Below, in pieces: positions 7,778 through 14,745 of a stretch of DNA of 20,826 nucleotides (within the stretch, counting starts at the first letter, position 1; every line of letters starts with the position of its first letter). Location of the stretch: positions 1 to 20,826 of the forward strand of contig JBFIHZ010000030.1 of NCBI GenBank assembly GCA_041601535.1, in the 5' to 3' direction. This DNA comes from JBFIHZ01 sp041601535. Lineage in GTDB: Bacteria > Pseudomonadota > Gammaproteobacteria > Xanthomonadales > SZUA-36. The position numbers and the translations under genes are program-made. Below the pieces are notes generated by a model. It had not been told where the DNA came from. It saw only the letters and a program-made list of their open reading frames with translations, and did not search any database.

Positions 7778-8797
7778 TCAGGGCTGCGCCTGCCCCAGCG
7801 CCGTTTCCACCACCTGCTGCAAGGCCGCGGCGTGCGCCTTGCTGTCGTTCAGCGCCGGAATATAGTCCAGTCGCTCACCGCCGCTGGCTTCAAACAGCTC
7901 GGCATTCTGCAAGGCGATTTCTTCCAGCGTTTCCAGGCAATCCACCGCGAAACCCGGGCACACCACCTGCACCCGCTGGATGCCCTGGCCGGCGAGCGCT
8001 TGAAGCGTGGTATCCGTATAGGGCTGCAACCACGGCTCGCGACCCACCCGCGACTGGTAGGTGAGTATCCACTCGTCCTCGGCCAGTCCGGCCGCAGCCG
8101 CTATCGCCCGAACACTGGCTTCGCAGTGCTGCTGATACGGATCGCCCTGCCGCACGTAACGCTGCGGAATACCGTGCAGCGAAAAGATCAGCCGTTCGGC
8201 CGCGCCATGTTGGCGGCGGTGCTCAACCACGCTGGCGGCCACCGCGTTTATCCAGCCAGGGGCGCGGTAATAATCATTGATCCGGATCACTTCCGGTTGC
8301 CAGTCCATGCGCTGCAGGGCGGCGTCCACCGCATCGTAAATGGATGCGGTGGTGGTGCCGGAAAACTGCGGGTACAGGGGCAGGACACAGACCCGCTCCA
8401 CCCCGGCGCTGCGCAATTGCTGCAGGGCCGCAGCGATGCCGGGCTGTCCGTAGCGCATGCCGGCAACCACCGCGCGCGCCTGCGGCAGCGCGTGTTTCAA
8501 TGCAGCCGTCAATCGCTGGGTGAACACCAGCAGTGGTGAGCCTTCCGCCAGCCAGATTTTCCGGTAGGCGGCCGCCGAGCGGGCGGCCCTTAACGGGATG
8601 ATCACGCAGTTCAGCAACGGCAGCCACAACCAGCGCGGCAGATCCACTACCCTGGGGTCGGACAGAAACTCGCGCAGAAACCGGGCCACATGGCGCCGGT
8701 CGGGTGCTTCAGGCGTTCCCAGGTTGGCCAGCAATACCCCCCAGGCAGCGCGCTCTGGCGGGTGCGTGCCCGGCTCAGCAGATTTTTCGGCCATCAT
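7778..8797 (-). CDS. hemH: Ferrochelatase
   Basis: This enzyme inserts ferrous iron into protoporphyrin IX, the last step of protoheme synthesis, at the membrane-cytosol interface. The 339-residue protein begins with the family's LLANLGTPEAP segment (about 22-32). It has PLYPQFSGTTTAS at about 140-152 and the conserved histidine H208 in SLHGIP. TYQSRVGREPWLQPYT follows at about 246-261, and the conserved glutamate E289 lies in PGFAVDCLETLEEI. The H208-E289 spacing of 81 equals that of the His/Glu pair in the Bacillus enzyme. No C-terminal cysteine cluster for a 2Fe-2S centre is seen. The start is one of two adjacent ATG codons at 8797/8794, with AGGT eight bases upstream of the first. It is monocistronic and convergent with the upstream gene. 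Confidence 0.96.
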   Translation of the reverse strand: MMAEKSAEPGTHPPERAAWGVLLANLGTPEAPDRRHVARFLREFLSDPRVVDLPRWLWLPLLNCVIIPLRAARSAAAYRKIWLAEGSPLLVFTQRLTAALKHALPQARAVVAGMRYGQPGIAAALQQLRSAGVERVCVLPLYPQFSGTTTASIYDAVDAALQRMDWQPEVIRINDYYRAPGWINAVAASVVEHRRQHGAAERLIFSLHGIPQRYVRQGDPYQQHCEASVRAIAAAAGLAEDEWILTYQSRVGREPWLQPYTDTTLQALAGQGIQRVQVVCPGFAVDCLETLEEIALQNAELFEASGGERLDYIPALNDSKAHAAALQQVVETALGQAQP

Positions 8798-8848
8798 GGC
8801 AATTTACCTGTTGTTGCAAAATCACCACACCGATTCAGGGCAGCGTTC

Positions 8849-8854
8849 ATTAAA
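8849..8854 (-). promoter_or_regulatory. Possible -10 element for hemH
   Basis: On the minus strand, TTTAAT matches five of six bases of the sigma-70 -10 consensus, about 50 bases before the hemH start, in an AT-rich stretch. No good -35 lies 16-18 bases further upstream, so this is weak. Confidence 0.22.
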
Positions 8855-9015
8855 GCTCCAATAAAAGACGAAAAGTGGCATAAAACACCCGTTTTCTCCA
8901 TACAAACAAGCGCCTGCGCGTCACCAGAGCGGCGCGGGCGCCCAATGCCCTCGGGCGAGCATGTTGCAAAACAACAACAGGCTGTTAATTTCTGCTAAAA
9001 AATTCGACTAACATT

Positions 9016-9043
9016 TTGTTTTAAATATGAATTCTGCTAGCAT
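9016..9043 (+). promoter_or_regulatory. Candidate extended -10 promoter for the IPTL-tail protein gene
   Basis: TTGTTT (9016-9021), a 16-base spacer and TAGCAT (9038-9043) preceded by TGC form an extended -10 promoter. The stretch from about 8990 is AT-rich compared with its surroundings. Transcription would begin near 9050, downstream of the ATG at 9027. That supports the ATG at 9087 as the real start. Confidence 0.38.
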
Positions 9044-9086
9044 TGGCGTCCCGCCGTTCGACAGAACGTGGCCGGATTTCGCGCAG

Positions 9087-10697
9087 ATGAAAATGAATAT
9101 AACAATAAAGTTGACCGCCCTGCTGACCTTGCTCATGTTTGCAGCGATCGCTTACGCCGGTCCCAATGGTTACAGTGTCAGCAGTGACAGCGGCAATAAT
9201 GACGCCTTCAACCTGTACCGCATTGACCTCGCCACCGGCCAGCAAACCAAGCTGGGGCTGGTGCAATCCTTTGGCCAGCCGCGCATTGACGTGGAAGGCC
9301 TGGCCTTCGCGCCGGACGGCACGCTGTACGGCATGGATGACAACTCGCTGCGCCTGTTTCCCATCAATATCGACAACGGCACGGTGGACAGCACCCGCGA
9401 CGTCACGCTGAGCGGCCTGCCCACCGGCGGCAACAACGACTTCGGCATGACCTTTGCCTGCGACGGCAACCTGTACGCCAGCTCGGTCAATACCGACATG
9501 CTGTACCGCGTTAATCTTAACGGGACGACCACCCAGCTGGGCAGCCTGGGCGCCAATATCAGCGCTCTGGCCGCTTTTGGCAACCCGGTGAAGCTGTACG
9601 GCCTGGGCAACGGCCTGACCAAGGCGGGCGCGGTGGACTCACGCACGCTGTACAGCATCAATCCGCAAACCGGCGCCACCACAGCCATTGGCCAACTGGG
9701 TGCGGCCGCCGGCCACTACACCGAGGCCGGCCTGGCCTTTGACAGCAGTGGCGTACTCTGGGCGATCACCGACCGTGGCCTGTTCGACCTGGGCATGGGC
9801 GGCCCCTTTCCCAGCCAGATCCTGCGCATTGATACCGCCACCGGCGTAGCCACCGCGGTGGCCAACACCACCCAGGTCGGCTTTGAAAGCCTGGCCATTA
9901 CCATCCCGCGCGGCTGTGGCGGAACCGGCAGCGAAAAAGCCCAGTTCACCGTGCAGAAACGGTTTGTGGATTACAACAACCACGCACCGGTTACCCTGAT
10001 GCTCAGCTGTAATACCGGCCTGCCGCTGGAGCAGAGCAAAACCGTACAGCCCAATGAAGGGGTGAACGGCGAGTTCGAAGTGAAGTTCGTGGTGGAGAGT
10101 TTTGACAGTGGCGAGCTGGCCTGCCAGGTCACCGAACAGGCTCCGCCAGGTTACACGCCCACCTACGTTTGCCTGGGTGAATCCGACTGCACCGTGCCAC
10201 AGGGGCCGGATTCCTGCGCCTTTATCAATGTCGAGGCGGGCAGCGATAATCTGTGCCAGGTACAGAACTACCCCTCCGCAGTGCCGCTCACCGTTCACAA
10301 GCAGTGGCTGCTGGACCCCGCGGATATCGGCTTTAGCGGCGATGCACGCATCACCGTGGAATGTGAAAACGTGTTCGATGGCGATGGCCTGCGCGACGGC
10401 AACGACATGAGCTGGCTTTTTGATACCAGCGGTGATGCCAGCGTGATGGCCACGATCTACCCCGATTTCGACGGCTCAACCCGGTGCCGCGCGGAGGAAT
10501 CACAAGTCTTCAGCGCAGTAGAGCCGGACAATGGCTGCAGCAGCTGGATTCCGCTGAACATTGGCGACGCGCCCAAGTCCTGCACCATCACCAATACCGT
10601 ATTCCTCGAAGGCATCCCCACCCTGGGTGACTATGCCAAGCTGATGTTTGCCCTGCTGATGCTGGCTACCGGGCTGGTTGCGGTGCGCCGCTACTGA
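9087..10697 (+). CDS. Secreted beta-propeller-like protein with C-terminal IPTL-CTERM-like sorting signal
   Basis: The function is unknown; this is a surface or secreted protein. The frame is open from an ATG at 9027, but I place the start at 9087. From there the N-terminus is a textbook signal peptide (KMNITIK, a hydrophobic core, then AYA-GP, cleavage near residue 24), giving 536 residues. Residues 25 to about 280 contain repeated units such as LAFAPDGTLYGMDD, FACDGNLYASS, TLYSINPQTGATTAIG and ILRIDTATG, the pattern of a beta-propeller. About 283-505 is Cys-rich beta sequence (FTVQKRFVDYNNHAPVTL..., LTVHKQW...) resembling DUF5979-type prealbumin-like modules. The last 27 residues (510-536) are IPTLGDYA, a hydrophobic helix and RRY, the layout of IPTL-CTERM. 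That family is assigned to exosortase XrtH, and no exosortase gene is in this window. The usual WG after IPTLxx reads YA. Confidence 0.85.
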   Translation: MKMNITIKLTALLTLLMFAAIAYAGPNGYSVSSDSGNNDAFNLYRIDLATGQQTKLGLVQSFGQPRIDVEGLAFAPDGTLYGMDDNSLRLFPINIDNGTVDSTRDVTLSGLPTGGNNDFGMTFACDGNLYASSVNTDMLYRVNLNGTTTQLGSLGANISALAAFGNPVKLYGLGNGLTKAGAVDSRTLYSINPQTGATTAIGQLGAAAGHYTEAGLAFDSSGVLWAITDRGLFDLGMGGPFPSQILRIDTATGVATAVANTTQVGFESLAITIPRGCGGTGSEKAQFTVQKRFVDYNNHAPVTLMLSCNTGLPLEQSKTVQPNEGVNGEFEVKFVVESFDSGELACQVTEQAPPGYTPTYVCLGESDCTVPQGPDSCAFINVEAGSDNLCQVQNYPSAVPLTVHKQWLLDPADIGFSGDARITVECENVFDGDGLRDGNDMSWLFDTSGDASVMATIYPDFDGSTRCRAEESQVFSAVEPDNGCSSWIPLNIGDAPKSCTITNTVFLEGIPTLGDYAKLMFALLMLATGLVAVRRY

Positions 10698-10732
10698 CCG
10701 GAGCGGATCAAGCTGCACGAGGCGGTTTGGGG

Positions 10733-10738
10733 TACACT
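10733..10738 (+). promoter_or_regulatory. Possible -10 element for tatABC
   Basis: TACACT (four of six matches to TATAAT) lies 35 bases before the tatA ATG, within GGTACACTGAGGGC. It resembles the acs promoter TACAATGAGAGC at 17087. No clear -35 was found. The alternative is readthrough from the gene that ends 70 bases upstream of tatA. Confidence 0.33.
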
Positions 10739-10767
10739 GAGGGCTTTGCGAATCACGGAGCATTTCC

Positions 10768-11034
10768 ATGGGTATTGGTAACATCAGCATGACACAGCTG
10801 CTCATCTTGCTGGTCATCGTCGTCCTGGTATTCGGCACCAAGAAACTGCGCAATATGGGCTCGGACCTGGGCCAGGCGGTTAAAGGCTTCCGTAAAGGCA
10901 TGGAAGACGACAAAGGCAATGCCACCGAGCAACTCGAAGCGGATGCCCTCGGCGCAGACGCCTCACCCTCACCCAGCGCCAGCACAGCCGCCGACCAGGA
11001 TTCCGCTAAATCAAAGTCCACACCGGCCAGCTGA
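10768..11034 (+). CDS. tatA: Twin-arginine translocase subunit TatA
   Basis: This is the pore-forming subunit of the Tat system, which exports folded proteins across the inner membrane. The 88-residue protein has one N-terminal membrane helix (about residues 9-22). The conserved FGTKKL hinge is at 22-27, followed by the amphipathic helix GSDLGQAVKGFRKGM and a disordered Ser/Ala/Asp-rich tail. Its N-terminus is two residues longer than E. coli TatA, so the polar residue before the helix is Q10 rather than Q8. A GGAG lies eight bases before the ATG. tatB starts nine bases after the stop, and tatC overlaps tatB, so the three form an operon. Confidence 0.96.
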   Translation: MGIGNISMTQLLILLVIVVLVFGTKKLRNMGSDLGQAVKGFRKGMEDDKGNATEQLEADALGADASPSPSASTAADQDSAKSKSTPAS

Positions 11035-11043
11035 TCAGCCGCC

Positions 11044-11343
11044 ATGTTTGATGTTGGTTTCGCCGAGCTGGTCCTGCTGGCTTTTATCGGCCTGCTGGTT
11101 CTGGGCCCGGAACGTCTGCCGCGCGTGGCCCGGACACTTGGCGGGCTGACCCGCAAGGCCCGCAGCAGCTGGCTCAACCTGAAGCGTTCCATCGAAGAAG
11201 AAATGAACGCCGAAGACCTGAAAAAACCCATCAAGAATATTCACAACGAGATCAAATCATCCGTTGACACCGTCAGTTCAGGCGCCGAAGCCATCAGGAA
11301 GGATGTCGTCTCCGGCGTCACCGGCAAAAATGAACCCGAATGA
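11044..11343 (+). CDS. tatB: Twin-arginine translocase subunit TatB
   Basis: TatB works with TatC to receive substrates carrying twin-arginine signal peptides. The N-terminus reads MFDVGFAE, with the functionally important E8, and then a membrane helix leading to LGPERLP with P22, both at their canonical positions. An amphipathic helix (about 24-55) and a charged tail follow. At 99 residues it is clearly shorter than E. coli TatB (171), because the tail is short; the conserved N-terminal half is intact. It lies nine bases downstream of tatA, and its last 14 bases overlap the tatC start. Confidence 0.95.
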   Translation: MFDVGFAELVLLAFIGLLVLGPERLPRVARTLGGLTRKARSSWLNLKRSIEEEMNAEDLKKPIKNIHNEIKSSVDTVSSGAEAIRKDVVSGVTGKNEPE

Positions 11344-12124
11344 GCAAAACGAAGACCAGGAACAGAGCTTCCTGGAGCACCTGGTTGAATTACGCAGCCG
11401 CCTGCTGAAAGCCTCGCTGGCGGTGCTGGTGGTGCTGATCGTGTTGTTGCCGTTTTCGCGCAAGCTGTATGCATTGCTGGCCGCACCGCTGACCGCGCAT
11501 TTGCCGCAAGGCAGCAGCATGATTGCCATCGACGTGGCCTCTCCGTTCCTGACCCCGTTCAAGCTGGCCCTGTTGCTGGCCCTGATACTGGCCATACCGG
11601 TGGTGTTGTACCAGCTGTGGGCCTTTGTCGCGCCCGCGCTGTACAAACACGAAAAACGCCTGGCCAAACCCCTGCTGTATACCTCGGTGCTGCTGTTTTA
11701 TTCAGGCTGCGCGTTTGCCTATTTCGTGGTATTCCCGATTGTTTTCGGCTTTTTCACCAGCGTTGCGCCGGAAGGTGTGGCGGTGATGACCGACATCAGC
11801 AAGTACCTGGATTTTGTCATCACGCTGTTTATGGCATTTGGCATCACCTTCGAGGTGCCCATTGCCACCATCATCCTGGTGGCCACCGGCATTACCACGG
11901 TGGCCGACCTGGCCAAGATGCGGGCGTATATCGTGGTGGGCGCGTTTGCACTGGGCATGTTGCTGACCCCGCCCGATGTGATATCACAAACGCTGCTGGC
12001 CATCCCGATGTGGTTATTGTTCGAGACCGGCCTGCTGATGGCCCGCATACTGGTGCCAGTAAAAGACGAAGCCGAAGAGGAAGGCAGCACCACGGCCACA
12101 CCCTCGGATAAAACCGGGACTTAA
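11330..12124 (+). CDS. tatC: Twin-arginine translocase subunit TatC
   Basis: TatC is the six-helix inner-membrane core of the Tat translocase and the primary binding site for twin-arginine signal peptides. The frame is open from 11264, but the start is placed at the ATG at 11330. This gives 264 residues, a normal length, with an acidic cytoplasmic N-terminus leading straight into the hallmark SFLEHLVELRSRLL. The signal-peptide-binding residues are present: F99 and E108 in FVAPALYKHE, equivalent to F94 and E103 in E. coli. The conserved membrane glutamate E175 is in FEVP. LTPPDVISQTLLAIPM marks the last loop and helix. The start lies inside tatB (14-base overlap) with no strong ribosome-binding site, so coupling is likely. 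It ends 11 bases from a convergent gene. Confidence 0.95.
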   Translation: MNPNEQNEDQEQSFLEHLVELRSRLLKASLAVLVVLIVLLPFSRKLYALLAAPLTAHLPQGSSMIAIDVASPFLTPFKLALLLALILAIPVVLYQLWAFVAPALYKHEKRLAKPLLYTSVLLFYSGCAFAYFVVFPIVFGFFTSVAPEGVAVMTDISKYLDFVITLFMAFGITFEVPIATIILVATGITTVADLAKMRAYIVVGAFALGMLLTPPDVISQTLLAIPMWLLFETGLLMARILVPVKDEAEEEGSTTATPSDKTGT

Positions 12125-12135
12125 AACCTCAGGAA

Positions 12136-13008
12136 TCAGGCCAGCAACTGGCCGTCATCACCACCGCTGTCATCGTCACTGCCCGTGGGGCCATGTTGCG
12201 GTGACACCGCGGCTTCCATGCGGAATATATCCCTGAAGGAGCAGAACTGGCTGGCAAATACCACCAGTTGAAAGGCCAGCATAAGCAGCATCATCAAAGC
12301 CACCACCAGCACGGCCAGGCCGCCCGAGCTGGCTGCCAGCCGGTAAAGCATGCCCATGACCAGGGCCAGCGGCACCATCAGTGCCATATAGCCCATCGCC
12401 AGCATGCCAAATGGCTTCCAGTTGGCCACCAGCGCACGCAAACCGCTGGCCAGGCTGCGGCCCAGTTTCTGCTGGCCAAACCAGATCAGCGGTATCGACA
12501 TGAAGGTCAGCGTGCCGCTCACCGCAAACGCCACGGCAATGGCCAGCAGGATACGCATGACCGTGCCCTCGTCCAGCATGGCCACCGCGTCAAGGTCACC
12601 GGCTTCAATACGCGCCACCAGGTCCGGGTTCATCAGCGACTCACTGCCGCTCAGCAGCAGGGATACCGTCACCAGGCCTACCGCCACCATCACGCCACCC
12701 AGCGCCAGCAGGCGCCCGGTCCGGGGGCTTGTGGTCAGCGGTACGAACAGGGTTGATGCCGGCGGCCGCTGGCCAACCGAAACCAGGAAAAATGCCTGCA
12801 ACAAGCCAGCCGAGAAAGCCGGCATGGCAATCATCACGAAAAAGCCCAGTAGCGGAATCTGGCTCAGACCGAGTATCAATTGCAACAGCACACCCAGGAA
12901 CAGCAATCGGGCCAGCTGTTGCCGCACCAGGGCCAGGCTCTGGCTTAGCCAGGTCAAGCCTTGGCGGGCGGGCAAAACATGAACTTTCAGGGTTTCTTGT
13001 TGACTCAC
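12136..13008 (-). CDS. Polytopic inner-membrane protein, BPSS1780-like
   Basis: The function is unknown. The product (290 residues from the chosen GTG at 13008) has about five to six hydrophobic segments in pairs: near 35-75, 100-125, 150-180, 210-230 and 235-260. An acidic tail near the C-terminus contains SDDDSGGDD. The opening VHVLPARQGLTWLSQSLALV followed by two membrane helices resembles the BPSS1780 family of uncharacterised proteobacterial membrane proteins. That match is from memory of the pattern and not searched. The frame can be extended to a GTG at 13086, but the extra 26 residues look non-coding and contain a good TACAAT -10. Both possible starts are GTG and neither has a clear ribosome-binding site, so the start is uncertain. 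It is convergent with tatC. Confidence 0.72.
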   Translation of the reverse strand: MSQQETLKVHVLPARQGLTWLSQSLALVRQQLARLLFLGVLLQLILGLSQIPLLGFFVMIAMPAFSAGLLQAFFLVSVGQRPPASTLFVPLTTSPRTGRLLALGGVMVAVGLVTVSLLLSGSESLMNPDLVARIEAGDLDAVAMLDEGTVMRILLAIAVAFAVSGTLTFMSIPLIWFGQQKLGRSLASGLRALVANWKPFGMLAMGYMALMVPLALVMGMLYRLAASSGGLAVLVVALMMLLMLAFQLVVFASQFCSFRDIFRMEAAVSPQHGPTGSDDDSGGDDGQLLA

Positions 13009-13070
13009 AACGGTATGGACCTCGGTTTGATAGGGCTGGACCCGGCCTCTCAGGCAAAGCCTCAACGCGT

Positions 13071-13076
13071 ATTGTA
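13071..13076 (-). promoter_or_regulatory. Possible -10 element for the minus-strand membrane protein
   Basis: On the minus strand TACAAT matches five of six -10 consensus bases, in a local AT-rich patch about 63 bases before the GTG at 13008. The -35 position (AGCTCA) is poor. It supports the shorter protein start. Confidence 0.3.
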
Positions 13077-13148
13077 ATATGAACACAAGCGGCTGAGCTC
13101 ATCCGTTACCTCTGTCGCCCAGCTGCGCATACCACAAGGAACTTGTCT

Positions 13149-13748
13149 TTGAACGCTTACCGCCCTGCAACGACCACCGCACCCATTTCGCTGGGTATTA
13201 TCTTTTCCTGTGTGATCGTGTACCTGTTTCAGAACCTGTCGCCTTCACTGGCACTGTGGCCACTGAATAGCGGTTTCTTTCAGCCCTGGCAGGTACTGAC
13301 CTATGGCTTTTTGCATGGCGGTTTCAATCACCTGTTTTTCAACATGTTCGCCGTTTGGATGTTCGGCACACCACTGGAACAAGCCTGGGGCAGCCAGCGT
13401 TTTGCCTCGTTTTACATGGTCTGTGTGCTCGGTGCGGCGGTGGCGCAGATCATCGTGCAGCAGCTTACCGGTGGCATTTATCCCACCATCGGCGCCTCCG
13501 GTGGTGTTTTCGGCCTGCTGCTGGCCTATGGGGTCATGTGGCCCAATAACCGCATGTTTTTGATATTCTTTCCGGTACCCATCAAGGCAAAATGGTTTGT
13601 ACTGATCTACGGCGCGGTCGAACTGGTCTTCGGCGTAACCGGTGCCATGCCGGGCATTGCACATTTCGCCCACCTGGGTGGCATGTTCTTCGGTGCCGGC
13701 TTGTTATGGAAATGGGGGTGGCGACCAGGCATGACCTGGCAAAAGTAA
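13149..13748 (+). CDS. Rhomboid family intramembrane serine protease
   Basis: This is a membrane-embedded protease that cleaves single-pass membrane helices; the substrate is unknown. The product has 199 residues and six predicted membrane helices. All catalytic features are present: H61 and N65 in HLFFN (oxyanion support, like H150/N154 of GlpG), nucleophile S117 in GASGG, and general base H175 in AHLGG. It lacks the cytoplasmic N-terminal domain of GlpG and so is a minimal bacterial rhomboid. The frame has TTG codons at 13143 and 13149. The second is chosen because AAGGA (13136-13140) lies eight bases before it but only two before the first. A DUF3465 gene follows 34 bases downstream and is probably cotranscribed. 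Confidence 0.93.
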   Translation: MNAYRPATTTAPISLGIIFSCVIVYLFQNLSPSLALWPLNSGFFQPWQVLTYGFLHGGFNHLFFNMFAVWMFGTPLEQAWGSQRFASFYMVCVLGAAVAQIIVQQLTGGIYPTIGASGGVFGLLLAYGVMWPNNRMFLIFFPVPIKAKWFVLIYGAVELVFGVTGAMPGIAHFAHLGGMFFGAGLLWKWGWRPGMTWQK

Positions 13749-13782
13749 ACGCCGCAAGCAAGCGCATTAACAAGGGGGAATT

Positions 13783-14226
13783 ATGGTTAGAAAAAAGAAA
13801 GCCTGGCAGGCCACGGCAGGCGGCTGGGCCGCTGTCATCTTTGTACTGCTGCTGTGGCGCCAGTTCGGCCCGGGCTTGCCGGTGGAGGTCGCGCGGGGCT
13901 CCAGCGAAATCGCCAGCGCCTTCGCGCAGCAACGCTCGGACATCATGGTGGAGTTTGCCGGCCAGGTAGCGCGCGAACTCAATGACGACAAGGACGGCAC
14001 ACCGCACCAGCGCTTTATTGTCGAACTGGACAATGGCCACAGCCTGTTGATTGCCCACAACCTGAAGCTGGCTTCACGGGTGCCGCTGGAACCGTATGAC
14101 CCCATTCGCGTGCGCGGCGAATACGTGTGGAACGCGCAGGGCGGCGTAGTGCACTGGACCCACCGCGATCCGGGTGCCGGTCTCAAGCACGGCTGGATCG
14201 AACACCGCGGGCAACGCTACGAATAA
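13783..14226 (+). CDS. DUF3465 domain protein, membrane-anchored
   Basis: The function is unknown. The 147-residue protein starts with a basic MVRKKK and a single hydrophobic segment (about residues 12-26), so it is probably an inner-membrane anchor or uncleaved signal with the rest in the periplasm. The remainder matches the DUF3465 pattern from memory: HQRFIVELDNGHSLLIAHN near 75-93, then PYDPIRVRGEYVWNAQGG, VVHWTHRDP and GWIEHRGQRY at the end. The all-beta look suggests a small OB-like fold (inference). An AGGGGG site precedes the ATG by five to six bases. It follows the rhomboid gene closely on the same strand; whether it is a rhomboid partner or substrate is untested. Confidence 0.85.
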   Translation: MVRKKKAWQATAGGWAAVIFVLLLWRQFGPGLPVEVARGSSEIASAFAQQRSDIMVEFAGQVARELNDDKDGTPHQRFIVELDNGHSLLIAHNLKLASRVPLEPYDPIRVRGEYVWNAQGGVVHWTHRDPGAGLKHGWIEHRGQRYE

Positions 14227-14247
14227 GCCAGCTGGCGGCGGCGTCAC

Positions 14248-14274
14248 GACGGGCGCGCTGGGCGCCCGCCCGTC
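14248..14274. terminator. GC-rich hairpin between convergent genes
   Basis: GACGGGCG (14248-14255) pairs perfectly with CGCCCGTC (14267-14274). An inner CGC/GCG pair makes a long, bulged hairpin in the 65-base gap between the DUF3465 gene and dodecin. No T-tract follows on either side. It is a plausible but non-canonical bidirectional terminator. Confidence 0.38.
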
Positions 14275-14291
14275 AGGGTCAGCTTGCCGGG

Positions 14292-14498
14292 TCAGTCCTC
14301 AAGTACAAACGTAACCTTGAGGATGACCCGGTATTCCAGGATATGGCCGTCTGAATCACAGGATACCTTCTGCCCTTCAACCCAGGCCCCACGCACGTTT
14401 TTCAGGGTTTTGGCGGAACGCTTGAGGCCTTGTTTCACGGCATCTTCGAACGACTCTTTTGACGAGGAAATGATCTCGGTGACGCGTGCTACAGACAT
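14292..14498 (-). CDS. Dodecin family flavin-binding protein
   Basis: Dodecins are small proteins that assemble into hollow dodecamers and store or buffer flavins (riboflavin, FMN or FAD) in the cytoplasm. At 68 residues this has the exact family size. The full signature is visible: SVARVTEI at the start, SFEDAVKQGLKRSAKTLKNV as the helix, the flavin-stacking tryptophan W39 in VRGAWVEGQ, and the C-terminal strand EYRVILKVTFVLED. A GGAG ribosome-binding site lies eight bases before the ATG. It is separated by 247 bases from the upstream minus-strand patatin gene and so probably has its own promoter. Confidence 0.95.
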   Translation of the reverse strand: MSVARVTEIISSSKESFEDAVKQGLKRSAKTLKNVRGAWVEGQKVSCDSDGHILEYRVILKVTFVLED

Positions 14499-14611
14499 GA
14501 TGCTTTCTCCAGTGCGGCAACCAACCGCGCCGCATGCGGGACCTTGAGGTCAGTTCTGCCAGTCACAGCCAGCCCGGGTTTCGTGGCGGCAAGTGAGTGG
14601 CGCATGCCTTG

Positions 14612-14617
14612 ATCATA
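14612..14617 (-). promoter_or_regulatory. Possible -10 element for dodecin
   Basis: TATGAT on the minus strand (five of six matches) lies about 115 bases upstream of the dodecin ATG, but no good -35 accompanies it. The rest of the 247-base gap (14499-14745) shows no supported gene or RNA. Confidence 0.25.
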
Positions 14618-14745
14618 GACCATTCGACACGCCACGGCGTCGCTGGTGGCAGCAAAACCCGACCTGGGTCACAGGAAAATCCATTCGCAGCCACTGCAAC
14701 TCCATGAACACCAGTGGCCGAGGTGCCCGGCATGTGCTATCCGCT

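Noticed and set aside
7667..8539. 290-residue plus-strand open frame opposite hemH
   Set aside because: It lies wholly antisense to a clear ferrochelatase except for the end of the previous gene, and its translation has no recognisable motif; a shadow of high GC content.
4125..9000. Possible fatty-acid plus amino-acid gene island of novel function
   Set aside because: Each gene is a separate housekeeping enzyme on alternating strands, with no shared operon or link beyond central metabolism.
9027..9086. Longer N-terminus for the IPTL-tail protein
   Set aside because: The extra 20 residues precede a complete signal peptide, and the best promoter overlaps them.
9639..10298. 219-residue minus-strand frame inside the IPTL-tail gene
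   Set aside because: Antisense to a gene with signal peptide, repeats and sorting tail; no ribosome-binding site or motif.
11264..11329. Longer N-terminus for TatC
   Set aside because: It would overlap tatB by 80 bases and add 22 residues not typical of TatC; the ATG at 11330 gives the normal length.
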